Origin: Artemisia argyi
Lineage: Eukaryota > Streptophyta > Magnoliopsida > Asterales > Asteraceae
Direction of reading: 5' to 3'
DNA length: 64,000 nt
NCBI GenBank assembly: GCA_030686995.1
Contig: CM060681.1
Coordinates: forward strand, 160,040,333-160,104,332
Shown here: positions 34,089 to 46,149 of the stretch, one piece after another
How positions within the stretch are numbered: position 1 is the first letter of the stretch
Layout: the number at the start of each line of letters is the position of its first letter
Notes under the pieces: model-generated
Told to the model about the DNA's origin: nothing
Databases searched by the model: none
What the model saw: only the letters and a program-made list of their open reading frames with translations
Made by a program: the position numbers and the translations under genes

Positions 34089-35862
34089 ATACTCTCTTGC
34101 CCTACCATCCAAAATAATACATCAAGGGGGCTCGGTTCTCCCCTTACACTTGAACTTTTACATACTTTACATGTAACTAATCTAATGACTCGAATCAAGA
34201 TAATCAAAACACTTGGAGTACTTTAAAATATTAACGCACATATGGGGGTAATAAATGATGTTCTTCCCAATTACTTCATAACAATTGTACTTTACCCATG
34301 AGTCCCAATCGTCCCAAAACAATATGTCAAGACATGACTCGACCTAGCAACCATGTAATCAATTAGACAATTAACTAAGGGTTTAAACAAATGTTGTAAC
34401 AATAATGCACTAAAGATGAGTGCATACAAGGAAAGCTAAGGCAATTTGGGTATACATTTGGGGTGGATTGTAAACAAATTCTTCCTTTAAGTAAAATGTT
34501 TAAAGTTAGAAACGAAAAAGATATGCTCTGAGGGTGTACTAGGGGTATCGTGTACTAAAAATGAGTACATCGCAAATGTGTGGGGAAATTACTTGACCAA
34601 TGAAGTCAATGTAATTACAAAAAGAAACAGGCTTAAAAACATGGGTTATCCTATGCCTCTTATCATGTAGTAATTCCAACTACACGAATGTAGTCTTACA
34701 TGTGGTCTTGGAATGAATCACTAACGCAAGTTCTAGAATCTAAATGCTACCGGTACACACATAAGCATTAAGGCTTTTCCTATCAAATCTAGGGGCGAAC
34801 CTCGCATATTTGGCGTGGAAATTTTTTAGTGGTACGTTTTATTTGTGCTAGTCATATAACTCCTATCTATGAGACGCTTATTAAAACTAAAGTTTCACTC
34901 TTACATGCCGCAAAAAAATTTTAAATTTGGTGCTAAAATTACCCTAACAAGTGTTTATCTTAGTTTTATTACACATCTACTATCGGATAAGACAAAAAAT
35001 CAAGTGCAATTGTAATCTCTAAGGAATCTTCATTTACCCTCCCCTTACACTTAAGCTGAACATTGTCCCCAATGTTCAATTGAAAGAAAGTAAAAGTAAA
35101 GGAAAATGAAAGAATGAAGCAAATACTCTCCTGATTCGTTCGATGTGGATGATGTAGTAACATGGTTAAATCCTCCTCCAAGAAAATGTGAAAACTTCAA
35201 GATTAAAGCAACGCCAAAAGCTTGATTATCCATGTACATCTTCTTGTCCAATATAACCTGTTAATTAGCTGAGAAAACAAATAAGAAAACCCCGCATAAA
35301 ATCGGTGGTAAATCTACATGAAATTAAATCCTAGAAAGCAAGTAAAGATATAATACTTGTGGAATGATTGTTTGCAGATTCCTGGAGATTATAAAATACA
35401 GATTTCACGAAATGTTACAATTCCGGAAGAAAAACAAAACCTGCAAAATTTCCAGAAAATTATACCTGATGTCGTAAGGTGATGCCTGATGCCGTCAGAA
35501 TTGACCTGACGAAATTATTTTATTTTGTTTCCGGAAAATTTCTTGAAAAACCTATGTTCTAATTCTTGGAATCCTGCAAAACAATCATTATGACTCGATA
35601 CAAGCATTTGACTCAAACAAGTACTAATATGTATGTTCATATCTCATTGTTATCGTTCATGCTGAATCCGTTCTTAAAAACAAATTTGGATTTCCCTTAC
35701 ACTTATCTTTTGCAAAATACCTTTATGTGTAATCAAGTAGAAGTTAAAAACAAAATAAATCATTTTCACAAAATGTTTGATACATGAACCATAAGAAATG
35801 AATACAAAACAAACTTACGGAAGCAAATAAAATCAAATAAACAAACAAACAAACAAATAAAG

Positions 35863-35887
35863 CTTGGGTTGCCTCCCAAGAAGCGGT
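35863..35887. other. Conserved small hairpin motif GGGTTGCCTCCCAAG
   Basis: CTTGGG-TTGCCT-CCCAAG forms a perfect 6-bp stem with a 6-base loop, followed by AAGCG. It lies about 160 bases downstream of ORF 2 in element orientation. Element D keeps it at 59717-59739. From memory, similar text is widespread in plant Athila/Tat elements. Confidence 0.7.
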
Positions 35888-36045
35888 TTTCTTTATTAAC
35901 GAGTCTTGTAGCTAGACTCAAAGTCACGCTCTATCCTATGTGAGTGAGATCCTCATCTAGGATGTCTTTAGGATCAAATTTAGGTTTTAATTTCCTATCG
36001 GTATGCTTAGTACAATATGACTTTTCAAACTTCTCTCCATCCGGA

Positions 36046-36700
36046 TCATATAGTGTCATCTTTAGGTGCCATGATCCACCTATTCATTCCTAGGTTAATG
36101 GGTAAGACTCCTAGGAATTCAATCATCTTCCTAAAAACTAGAGGATCTTCAAATGGGTTTAATTCTATGTCCCCAGCCAAGAGTTGTTCTACCGTGTGTG
36201 TCCGGTTCACGAATTCCTCTTCTAGGTAAAATGGGCATTGGGATCCTATGTAGTCTCTATTAACCCAAGGTCCGTATCTAGATGGCCTCCTATTCAAATC
36301 TACCCAATGAGGTGTTGGTTCCTCATTAGTATCGTAGGCATATTTCTTAACATCATATACCGACCAAGTTTCCCCTTCTCCTACCGCTATTCTAGATTCC
36401 TTACAATCAATCATCGCACTTGTGGTAGCTAAAAATCCTCTTCCTATCAACAAAGGGCATGTAGTGTCACTAACCATATCAAGGACATGGAAATCGACTA
36501 AAATTGTTAATCTTCCTATGTGCACTAATACGTCCTTCACTACTCCAACCAGATATGCTACACTTCCATCCGCAAGACCTATGATTACTTCCATTTCATC
36601 TAATTTTTCCGGCTTAAGGGTGCTGTAAAGGGATAATGGAAGCAGATTTAGAATTTCTAATCTTGCAAGGTAAAACAAATATGCCTGGATCATCTAATTT
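36046..36700 (-). pseudogene. Element B ORF 2: retropepsin-like protein, active site lost
   Basis: An Athila-type aspartic protease domain, which would cut the gag polyprotein. The minus-strand frame ending at 36046 reads LNLLPLSLYSTLKP, VIIGLADGSVAYLVGVV then TCPLLIGRGFLATTSAMIDC. These are the part after the active site, the flap and the ILG-like segment of the fold. The D-L-G-A-S active site that should precede NLLPLSLY is missing. Upstream, LDDPGIFVLPCKI runs in another frame, so a deletion of several dozen bases with a frameshift removed it. A tail of about 100 residues (WVDLNRRPSRYGPWV, GDIELNPFEDPLVFRKM) has no domain I recognise. No RT follows. Confidence 0.75.
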
Positions 36701-38392
36701 CTTAGGTAGCTTGTTTTGAATGAAGGTGGTCCCATTTTTACCCAACTTAAGTTTCTCCTCATATTTTTTTAAAAGGGCATTGTAGTAGGGGGCTCGAGCT
36801 AAGACATCAATAACTGGACGTTCAAGGTAGAGCTCCTTGAATTCATCTTCAAGGTTTTGAATCAGAGGCGTTTCAATTACTTTGTTGACCGACTTTTTAA
36901 TGGTGGTTTCATTTTTTTGCTTGTTTTTAACAACTTGGGTTTGCTTGAAACATGTACTCATAGCATTGACCGGATAGTATTGTGGGCAAGAACTAGGAGA
37001 CGTAACCGAAGAGATGGCGTTAATGTTTAGTTTTGGGTTCTTGACCGTGTCACTTGGGAGTGCTCCCATTTCCCGGTCATTGAGAGCTTTCAAGAAGGTG
37101 TCAATCTTATCTGTCATCTCGCTTTGTTTTTGTTTGAATTCGGACTCAAACTTAGCCAAACGAGCTTCTTGAGATGCCATGAATTTGGATGTCAATCCTT
37201 CAACGTTATTGGTACTACCATAGTTGTTGGAAGGATTGTTGTTGAAAGTACAGTTTGAGGATGAACCGTTTGATTGGAAACGATTAGGTGGATTGGAAGA
37301 ATTGTTTTGAGGGGTGTTTTGGTTTTGTTTCCACCTAAAGTTTGGGTGATTTTTCTAAGTGGGGTTGTACGAATCACCGTAAGGGTTTGGCTCGGGTTTG
37401 AAATTGTACCACTTGTCTCCCACTCTGTCGGTACGCGGGCTGAGGATGCGTAGTCCGCAAAAGCTTGTTCGGGGGCTTCCATGCAATTACGAGTGTCTTG
37501 AGGACCACTACAATATGCACATGAAGAAGTGATTTTGTTCACTTGGCTTGGAGGTTTAGGAGCCTCGTAGGATTTCATGTGAAACTTGACTTGGTCTTCA
37601 AGTTCCATGATCCTACGGTCGGGAGTGCTTGAATTGTTCGAAGGCAAAGATATTGCCTTGACCGTTTTGTTCAAATCTCGGGGATCATTCTAACTTTCGT
37701 TGTCATGGAGAGCAAGATCTTCTATGAGTTCCCATGATTCTTCCGCACTTCGATCACGTAGCTTACCACCGGCCGCTTGGTCAATGGTTCGCCTTGTGGG
37801 GAGATTGATATGGTCATAGAAGATTTGGACTTGGAGCCAAAGATCTATGTCGTGATGAGGGACTTTTTGAAGTAAGTCCTTGAAACGAGTTGATGCTTCG
37901 TAAAGAGTTTCATGTTGACGTTGTTGGAACATCAAGATGTCATTCCTTAACTTAATGGTCTTCTCGGTGGGAAAAATTGAGCAAGGAAACGAGAAGTGAG
38001 ATCATCCCAAGATGTGATGGATCCCGTGGGTAAACGCTTAAGCCATTGACTGGCTTGGTCATGTAGAGAGAATTGGAAGAGACGCAATCGGGTCGTCTCT
38101 CGAGTGCCAACATCAAGGTCTATGGAATCTATGATTTTAAGGAAATCCTTGAGATGTTGATTTGGATCTTCGAAACAAAGTCCATGGAATGCACATCTGC
38201 TTTGCACCAACCGGATGGTGTCAGATCGCAAGGGAGACACATTGGCTCCTTGGGTAAGCTCAATGGTGTTTCGATAGCCTTGGTGGCTAGGTCGGTCGTA
38301 CTCTCCTAAAGTGCGGGCTCTAGGAGGTTGGTTTGGTTTTGGTGGGTCTTGTGTGGTAGGTTCATGGGATCAAAGATATTACCACCTTCCAT
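36700..38392 (-). pseudogene. Element B gag, broken by several frameshifts
   Basis: An Athila-like gag starting MEGGNIFDPM at 38392. Pieces appear in order: IRLVQSRCAFHGLCFEDPNQ and QWLKRLPTGSITSWDDL (37947-38240), then RFKDLLQKVPHH and AAGGKLRDRSAEESWELI (37690-37935). The knuckle CAYCSGPQDTRNC comes next, near 37500, in 37192-37674, followed by SEFKQKQSEMTDKID and LPKKLDDPG (36614-37195). In the knuckle the expected His is Gln (GPQ for GPH). Frame changes near 38310, 37945, 37400 and 37195 and a stop near 37690 inactivate it. It is collinear with the nearly intact gag of element D. Confidence 0.8.
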
Positions 38393-38540
38393 GATGGCGG
38401 ATGGTAATGGTTACGAACAAACAAACGAAAAATTAAGATAGACTAAAGAAAACCTATAAAAATAAAAATAAAAATCTCACTAGAAAGGAATCTAGTGAGT
38501 AGACTTAATAAAAATAAATTTCAATCTAAACAATAACTGT

Positions 38541-38558
38541 TCCCTGGCAGCGGCGCCA
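38541..38558 (-). other. tRNA-Asp primer binding site of element B
   Basis: The minus strand reads TGGCGCCGCTGCCAGGGA, two changes from the standard plant tRNA-Asp primer site. It lies seven bases from the LTR end at 38566. Confidence 0.8.
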
Positions 38559-38565
38559 AAAACTT

Positions 38566-41442
38566 TGATGTGCGGATTGTGGTCTGCACGGAAGTTTTAC
38601 TTCTCAAGGGATCTTGAGAAGATTACAATCCCCACCAGGCAGTGTACCTGACCGATGTAGTATAATGAAGTGGCAAGTATCGGGGGATTGATCGTTCTCC
38701 ACAGGGAATAGTGTTCCTTAGGATTGAAATTGTTCTAACTAGGTCTAGAGGTGAGGGATGATTCTGTTTGTCTTTTTTATATTTTAAATGAAAGCAAGTA
38801 AAAATCTCGGGTTTTGGAAGAGTGGGCGGAATTAATTGCTATTCAACTAACCCAAATAACTACTAATGCAATAAAAGTAAAATGACAATAAAATAAAATA
38901 AAATGTGAAACTATATATGGAGAAAACGTGTTTACTTAGATTTCATTACTCCATAGTTATCTTTTATTGATTGATAAGCTTGTTACAATTATGTGGGTGA
39001 TGGGTTGCATTCCTTAATACCATTTGTGGGGCCGTGTACGATCTTCCCCAACTCTATAAGCTTCTATCTCTTCCTATGGCGACACGTTAAGTATCCTTAC
39101 CATGGCCTCCTTAATAGTCACTTATGCATTAAATACAACCATTAAAATCATAGTACACATCCGATTCATGTTTCTTAAGACGTTCAAGCAAGTTACCGAA
39201 TATGAGATTAGCCAGTTTTCTTAAGCCTAACATCAATTAACAATCACCCAAAAACAATTAATAACAAATCATCAATCAATAATCAATAACTAGGTTTCAC
39301 TACATCTAAGCAAACACAAAAAAACCTAGCCTAGCATGTTAAAAGAAAGACAAGCGTAAGATAGAATCAAACAACACATAGACATATTGAATGATTGATA
39401 GATTACTTATCTTTAATCTAAATGGAAGAGACAAGTGTATGAAACCCTTAAAAACTTCTGAAATTTGACCTAGGGTTTGTGTTACAAAGTTCCTCTCCGA
39501 AGTTTCACACTAATGAATGAAAGATCAAAAACTATATATAGATTTACAAGGGTGACGGCGTCACCTTTTGATGGTTGACGCCGTCATCTCGCCGCGGCTA
39601 GGGTTTCTTGTCGCCCAATCCAAATTCTTGACGCCGTCACTTTATAAGGGTTCTGGGCCGTCACGCTTTAGAGTTACACGTGACAGCCTTCTTCTAGTAA
39701 AGGGTGACACCGTCACGTGTTAATGCCCAAATAGTCTTCTTGTGCGTTAAGTGTAAAAGTAACTTCCACCTCTTGTCACATAGGCTGACGTCGTCACTTT
39801 GGAATAGGTGATGCCGTCAGGTGTAATTTCCAGCTTGGATTCTTGACTTTGTCGTTTTCTTTACTTTTTTGCTCCAAAAACGTCCAAAATGCTATATTTT
39901 CCAGAATGTAGAAACTAGAAAGGGGGTTAAATAGTTTCACCGCTTCTTTTTAATTTTCTAAAGCGTTTCGCTGTTTTAGGTTTGATTAATTTTCATTTAC
40001 AAACTTGTTGAATCTTACTAGTTATAGTGGTTCGGCACGAAGCTCACTCTCCGTCCTACTCCACTCCCCGAGTACCACACTCGAGAGTTATCAATCACTA
40101 TATCAACACACTCCTTCAGGCGGAGCAATCTGTACACATGCTTACACACGGCTTAACGACACTAAGCATAATGTCGAGTTCTAATCATAGCTAGAACCAA
40201 TCTATTCCAAGGCCCACGTGGCCACACGAACAAGCACTCTTGTCCATCTTGAATCTTCACCCGATCCAAGTCTTCATTTGTTAGACATACTTGGTTCTTC
40301 ACCCGAACCAAGCCTTCACACATACGACTCACTTGATTCTTCACCCAATCAAGTCTTTACACACTTGACATACTTGATCATCCCCGATCCAAGTCTTTAC
40401 AGGATGACTCAACAAATCCTAATCTACACTTTAGGACATCACTCTCCTCACAAGAAATACATGAACTAATCTAGTTACAAGACTTCTTGAAACTACATCA
40501 CCATCCAAGCTCACACAAATAAAATACGTGAAACTACATCACCATCCAAGTTTATTCAAATATCTCCATCCTCGACTGACACACAAGTCAGAAAACAATG
40601 ACATGATATAAATCCTATCACGTAACACATGTTACGTTTGTGTGTGGACACCTATAACATGTCGAATCTTCATAGTTGTCGAGAGTTCTTCTCTTGCACT
40701 TGACGGAAGAGGAAATCACTTATAAACATATACCGACATGTTATAGTGATCAAAGAATAAAAGGAACAAATACCAGAAAGTTTTGTGTGTGTGAAAGTCT
40801 TGTTTTTGAATTGTAACAGTTCAGTATTAATAGGCGACGGGAGGGAGAGGGACGGTCCCGTAAATGCCAAACGGTCCTTTATCACTAAGGGACCGCCGGC
40901 CTATTTAAGGGACCGCCGTGACAAAACGCTCCCTTTTTGTCCTGACGTGATGAAAACTTATCTGGTTCAGGCTGAACTGATTTGGGGGGAAAACTAGCTG
41001 TTATAGAGTTTGAATTTGAATTTATTTTCTTAACAAACTATTTCTTTAAAACACGAAAATACTTTTGTGAAAATGTTTTGTCAAACTTAAAAATGTAAGT
41101 TTAGGTGAAAATAAAATTCTTTGATCACTTAACTAATGACGGTATAAAGTTTGTTCATACCTGAAGTGATTTTGAAGCAGCTACGTAGAAGTAACAAGTT
41201 TTCTCGATTAAAAACTTATAAACCGTAACTTTACGTAACATATCTTTATATTTTGTGATTATCAAAACACGTGAAGACAGAATAATGCGAATAACATTTT
41301 TGACATTATTTGTATTAACACAGAATTCTTCTCAAAAGTACCTAAAATGACAAAAGGAATGATTTAGGGTAATAATTGATCATATTATCACGACTTAAGG
41401 CTTAAATGACCCCTTAAAAGCGTAACAAATTTCGCCTCATCA
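38566..41442 (-). mobile_element. Athila-like element B, right (5') LTR, split by a solo LTR
   Basis: It starts TGATGTGCGG and ends CGCCTCATCA. The LTR sequence runs 38566-39906 and resumes at 41326 after a SIRE-like solo LTR. Without the insert it is about 1.46 kb. A minus-strand TATA box lies near 39531-39542, and the TGACGCCGTCA-type cluster at about 39553-39820, which includes perfect copies near 39577 and 39629. Confidence 0.85.
39907..41320 (-). mobile_element. SIRE-like solo LTR, minus orientation, target duplication CAGAA
   Basis: On the minus strand it starts TGTTAATACAAATAATG and ends CCCCCTTTCTAGTTTCTACA, the same ends as the SIRE LTRs at 18923 and 27937. CAGAA flanks it on both sides (39902-39906, 41321-41325). 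The joined flanks restore the uninterrupted sequence of the left LTR of element B (CCAGAATTCTT, about 33370). The middle is diverged from element G, so it is another subfamily. Small open frames inside are not genes. Confidence 0.92.
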
Positions 41443-41468
41443 ATGGCGTATCTCCATGACTGGATATG

Positions 41469-43042
41469 TGATAGCTCCTAATTTCTACATTTTTCGCTAG
41501 CAAATTCCCATGATAATTACTCTTTTTTGCCTTGTATTGATAAGATATCGTACTTAATTGATGTAAAATTGTGTTTTTAGTATTTATCTTGAGCAAAAAG
41601 AGAATTCTTAGGAAAAATACCGAAAATCAAGCCAAACTGCCAAGGTATAACGAAGTATATTTTCCAGTCGTTTACATATGTCGTAAGCCACTCCTTAGGC
41701 ATACAACGGATGTCGTTTCATCAAGAATTATATCCAAGTTGAAGATGCATATGTCGTATGCCACTTTTATTGCATACAACATATGAGCTCTCGTCATGAT
41801 TTTATTTTCCAGATATTGAAGACCATACACCATATGTCCCATATAACAATACACCGTATGGAGTGATTCTAGAAGATTCGTTTATGCTATTATAAAGGCA
41901 TATGGTAGATGACCATCCAGGTGCATATGTCATATCAACTGATGGCCCCAAGCCTTTTTATCTTATAAATACACACCCATTGCACACATTTAAGAGAGTT
42001 TTGGAGAGAGCTGCAAAGTAGAAATGCAAGTTCGGTTTTGGAGGCTACAGAAGGAATAAGACACCAAGAGCGAAGGTTTTACACATTACAAACATTTGAT
42101 TATCAGTTTTTTATTATGACTTAGATTATGTTGTTTGCTCCGAATAATCATTGCTAATAATTTGTTATGGGAGCCTAAACCTTTTGTGCTTGCCTTGTTA
42201 TGAACTTTTTTTATTTAATGACACAAGTTCTTTAGTTTATACTACGTGTGTTTCAGTTGATTTATGTACTATTAAAGACTTACGCCTCTACATAGACCAT
42301 GGATACCTGTTGATTATGGTTTTTAACTATTTAAATATAGAATATGACAATGACAATAAGATCATAGACACCCATATGAATCATTAATAATATTATTGAC
42401 ATGTATGTCAGTGGATGAGGCAGGATTGAAAGGGGCTTACCTGGTTAAAAGTGGTAGAAAATAAGGTTTAAGATTTAGTAGCGATACTGGCGTTATTGGA
42501 CCCGAAAGGGCACTTTCTCCTTTATCAAGAAAATTAAGTGGTTTGGCACCCGCACAAAAACGTAGGTTACATAGATCAGTTGATGACACTTAATGCTCGG
42601 ATCATTAGTTTAGGTAGTAGGACCGAAAGGTGTGCCCAACTTTTAGGAATGAAAGTGACCACACTTAACTTCCTATACATTAGATTCACCAAAGTACACT
42701 AGATAAACATTGGACTAGAACAATGTCATTAATGAAATTAGGAGATTAGCAAGAAAAGCATGTCTTTATCTCTTGATCTTCTCTTCACAGAATTACGTAT
42801 CGCATCGTATTTTCTTTTCTTTTATATTATTTTCAGTTTACTAGTTAAGTGGGCTTAAACACATTATCATTGTATTTAAAACGTAGTGACAACCTTAAAT
42901 TACTAGACATTTAGGATCTCTTCGCTCCCTGCTAACGACCTGCTAAGTCACTATATTACACGGATGGGTACACTGCTACTAAGTATTGGTGATTGTCTAA
43001 AGGATTTGGTATACTATAAATTTAAAGCTTAGATACAACACA
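41469..43042 (+). mobile_element. Element F (Athila/Tat-like relic), left LTR
   Basis: It starts TGATAGCTCC and ends ACAACACA before a tRNA-Asp primer site, 1574 bases. The U3 part holds several CATA(C/T)G-CGTATG-type palindromes (for example GCATATGTCGTATGCC near 41746). They lie upstream of a plus-strand TATA box (CTTATAAATAC, about 41962). A diverged copy in the opposite orientation occurs at 44722-45823. Confidence 0.75.
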
Positions 43043-43051
43043 TTAAGTTTT

Positions 43052-43069
43052 TGACGCCGCTTCCGGGGA
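43052..43069 (+). other. tRNA-Asp primer binding site of element F
   Basis: TGACGCCGCTTCCGGGGA differs at three positions from the standard tRNA-Asp site. It follows the LTR by nine bases. Confidence 0.7.
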
Positions 43070-43511
43070 GCAAATGTATATTTTAGGTGTCATATTAGTA
43101 GTTTTGTAATTGTTTTTAGTTTTTTTGTGTTTTTAGCATTTTAGCTTTTAAAGTAGCATTTGATTTTGCTGATTTCACTGTTTTGCAGGCCTATATGGTG
43201 TATGTTTTTCTATAGCATATGGCATAAAATCTTACGTTGTGAATTCTTTTCAAACTAGGACACACATACGGCGTATGCTAACCCAATATCATACGGTGTA
43301 AGAGCTCTCGTCTTGAAATTTTTCTTGTTAGGGCACGCATACACCGTATACTTTCCAATAGTATACGGCTTATAGGAGCATTACTTATACGGCATACATA
43401 AGTTCTGAAAGAAAAAATTTTTATTTTAGTTTTCTTTAAAGTTACAATAGTTTACTTTTAGCTTTCTTGTACTACTGAATCTTCTTGAGTCATATTTTAG
43501 ATAACAGGAAA
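43070..43511 (+). other. Leader of element F with further ATACGGCGTAT palindromes
   Basis: Noncoding leader between primer site and gag. CATACGGCGTATG-type palindromes appear near 43267 and 43332 with variants between, repeating the motif class of the LTR U3. They would be in the transcript as well as in the promoter. Confidence 0.6.
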
Positions 43512-44718
43512 ATGGCTGACATTAACGATATGACAATGGAAGAGTATTTGGCAAGGACTCGTACCAACCATGGTGCGTTAGTTGCGGGACCTAGGATTGA
43601 GGATAACGTCACATTTAAAATCAAAGGTTACATTCTGAAAGAGATAAGGAACACTCCATTTAGCAGAAAGTACGAAAAGGATGCTAATGATCACATTTAG
43701 TAGGTTTTGGAAACTTATGATATGTTTAACCTTCCGGGAGTAACAAATGATCAAATCATGCCTACTATCTATCTAAAAAACCCTAATTGGAGGAGCATGA
43801 AGATGGCTTAAGAGCGAGCCAACTAGTTCAATTACATCATGGGAAATTCTGAAAATCAAGTTTCTTACTAAATACTTCCCACCTTCGAATACTGCAAGGC
43901 AAATTTAAGAGATTTAGATCTTCAAGCAAGAAGTTGATAAAAGTCTATACAAGACATGGCAGAGATACAAGAGCTTATTGTTTAAATGCTCACAACATGA
44001 TTTTTATCCAATGCAAGAAGTTGTGTTCTACAAGGGACTTGACGTGCTGACACGTCAAATGGTAGACTCACAAGGCCGTATTCCAAATATGACTCTAACA
44101 GACGGAAAGAAATCCATGCAAGACATGGATGATCATTACTAAATTTGGAACAACTGTTCCAATGGACGAAGAAGGGCGGTGGATAATTCTACGAGATTAG
44201 CTGCCATTACTGCTAAACTAGACAAGCTAGGCTGTGATCTTACCAATGTATAGAAATGGTTCATGAAGTTCAGGTTTGTTGTGACATCTATCATGGCTAT
44301 CACTTTGTCAAAGATTGCCTATTAAAAGATGAAGTTTATTTCAAAGAAGTCAAATATGGGGATTTTTATGGGTGACCCATTCTCAGGTAATGGAAATGGG
44401 TACAGACAAGGAGCACCAAGATACTACTCCCGTAATGAAAACGTACCTTCAAGGGGAGATCGACGAGCATCTTTGGAGGAAACCCTGAAGAAGTTTATGA
44501 ATGATTCTGCTAAAAGGCATGTGGAAGCCGAAGAAATGCTTAAGAAGTTTAATGCCATAACCGAGACGGCAATAAAGAATCAAGCTGCATCCATATAGAA
44601 CCTGGAAAATCAGGTTGATCAAATCGCCCGAGTGATTGAAGGAAAGTTTGACAGAGCCTCTAACAGCAATCTTGGTAAAGTGCAAGAGAATGCCATCTAC
44701 AACAAGTTCGATGAGGGT
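43512..44718 (+). pseudogene. Element F gag (Tat/Athila type), decayed
   Basis: It starts MADINDMTMEEYLA, a gag opening common in Tat/Athila elements, and reads GPRIEDNVTFKIKGYIL before a stop at about 43698. In changing frames follow FNLPGVTNDQIM and, near 44330, FVKDCLLKDE. The knuckle appears as CDIYHGYHFVKDC, with the second Cys replaced by Tyr. The C-terminal part 44329-44598 is open: PFSGNGNGYRQGAPRYYSRN, SLEETLKKFMNDSAKRH, ETAIKNQAASI. Many stops make it inactive. At about 44720 it runs into an inverted LTR piece instead of pol. Confidence 0.75.
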
Positions 44719-44721
44719 GTC

Positions 44722-45823
44722 ATAAAGTTTTGTGTGGGTGCCAAACCACTTAGTTTACTTGATAAAGGAGAGAGCGCTCTTTCAGTTCCAATAACGCAGT
44801 GTTGCTACTAAATCTTAAGCCCTATTATCTACCACTTTTAACCAAGTGAGCGCCTATCAGTCTGCCTCACCATTAATAGTACGTTCCAATAGTATTATTT
44901 ATGATTCACACATGTTTCCATGAAAGATCTCAGTGTCATGTTCTATATAAGTATATTTAACAACCATAATCAACAGGTAGCCATGGTCTACGGAAAGGAA
45001 TAAGTCTATAACAAAACATAAATCATGTAAAACATACGATAGATAAACTAAAGAACATATGTCATTAAATAAAAAAGGTACATAAAAAGGTAAGCACAAA
45101 AGGCTTGGCATTCCATAACAAATGATAAACAATGACTATTCAGAGCAAACAAGTGAATCAAAATCATATTAAAAAACTGATAATCAATAACCTTCACTAT
45201 CGGTGTCTTCCTTCCTTCTATAACCTCCTAAAATGAATTAGGGTTGCAGCTTTCTTCTAAACTTCAGGACTCCAGAACTCTCTCAAATGTTTATATTGGT
45301 TATTTATTTATAGGCTAAAAAGGCTATAGGCCCGTAAGTTGATACAGTGTATGCACCAGAATGGGCATACACCGTCATGTGGCTCTAAAATATCATTTTT
45401 GAATCTTCTAAAATAAACTTCTTACGACGTATGATTGGATTGGTCATATGGTGTATGGTCTTCAAAACTTGGAAAATAATTTCATGACAAGAGCTCATAC
45501 GTCGCACGCAATAGTGGTGGCATACGGCGTATGCATCTTCAACTTGGATAAATTCTTGTCGAGACAACATCCGCCGTTTGCCTAAAGGGTGGCATATAGC
45601 ATATGCAAAATAGCTGGAAATGTACTTCTTCCTACTTTGGTTGTTTTAGCTCATTTTCCGGTCTTTTTCGCGAGAATTCTCCTTTTGCTCCAGATAAACA
45701 CTAAAACACAAATTTATAATAATTAAGTGCCATATCTTATCAAAACAAGTCAAACATGAGTAATTATCCTGAGAATTTGATAGAAAAAACATGTACAAAT
45801 TATGAGCTAGAAGATGTGCATCA
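44722..45823 (-). mobile_element. Inverted, truncated LTR related to element F
   Basis: Read on the minus strand from TGATGCACATC (45823), it parallels the left LTR of F. The order is the palindrome-rich U3 (45340-45600), a TATA-like TATAAATA near 45310, then TGTTGATTATGG and GTGGTTTGGCACCC. The part nearest the primer site (some 450 bases) is missing, and the sequence joins the F gag directly. It is diverged from the left LTR, so it probably came from another copy. Confidence 0.65.
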
Positions 45824-46149
45824 GAATATTTAAGTGAGAAACATTAATGACATTAAACAAAACATTACAGTGTATGTCATACGTGGACTGTCCCCGAAAT
45901 CAACAGTCCAACCAATTTATTATGTGTATTTATATCAAAATTGAAATCAGAAATTTAAATGATCCAACAAAAACACATGATTGGAACCAACAGGTATACC
46001 TACACCATTTCCTTAAATGTCACAAACAGTATATGCTCCTATCGATTTGTGTTACTGATCAATAGTGAAAGTATGAGACTTACCTGGACTAGCACCATAA
46101 ATACATGCAGACACATTATAACAATGACCTTAGGATTACTAGCAGACTC
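45824..46149. other. Transition sequence, nothing firmly recognised
   Basis: Possibly the distal part of the antisense gag relic to the right. I read no clear domain in it. Confidence 0.35.

Larger units (their letters stand above)
33492..36045 (-). other. Conserved noncoding tail of element B
   Basis: There are 2.55 kb between ORF 2 and the 3' LTR with no recognised coding region. It is clearly homologous along its length to 57353-59786 in element D. Shared landmarks are CCCTTACACTTGAGATTTGC at the LTR edge, a poly(T) run (34049-34086), CCTCCACCAC..GGCGTAAGCACC, a small TGACG-palindrome group near 35465-35515, and the GGGTTGCCTCCCAAG motif. I found no RT, RNase H or integrase motif on either strand. 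Confidence 0.7.

Noticed and set aside
33862..34176. 104-codon frame with a Phe run
   Set aside because: The Phe run is the poly(T) tract of the element B tail; there is no coding signal on either side.
40785..40997. Short frames in 40162-40997
   Set aside because: All lie inside the SIRE-like solo LTR with its target duplication, so they are LTR sequence.
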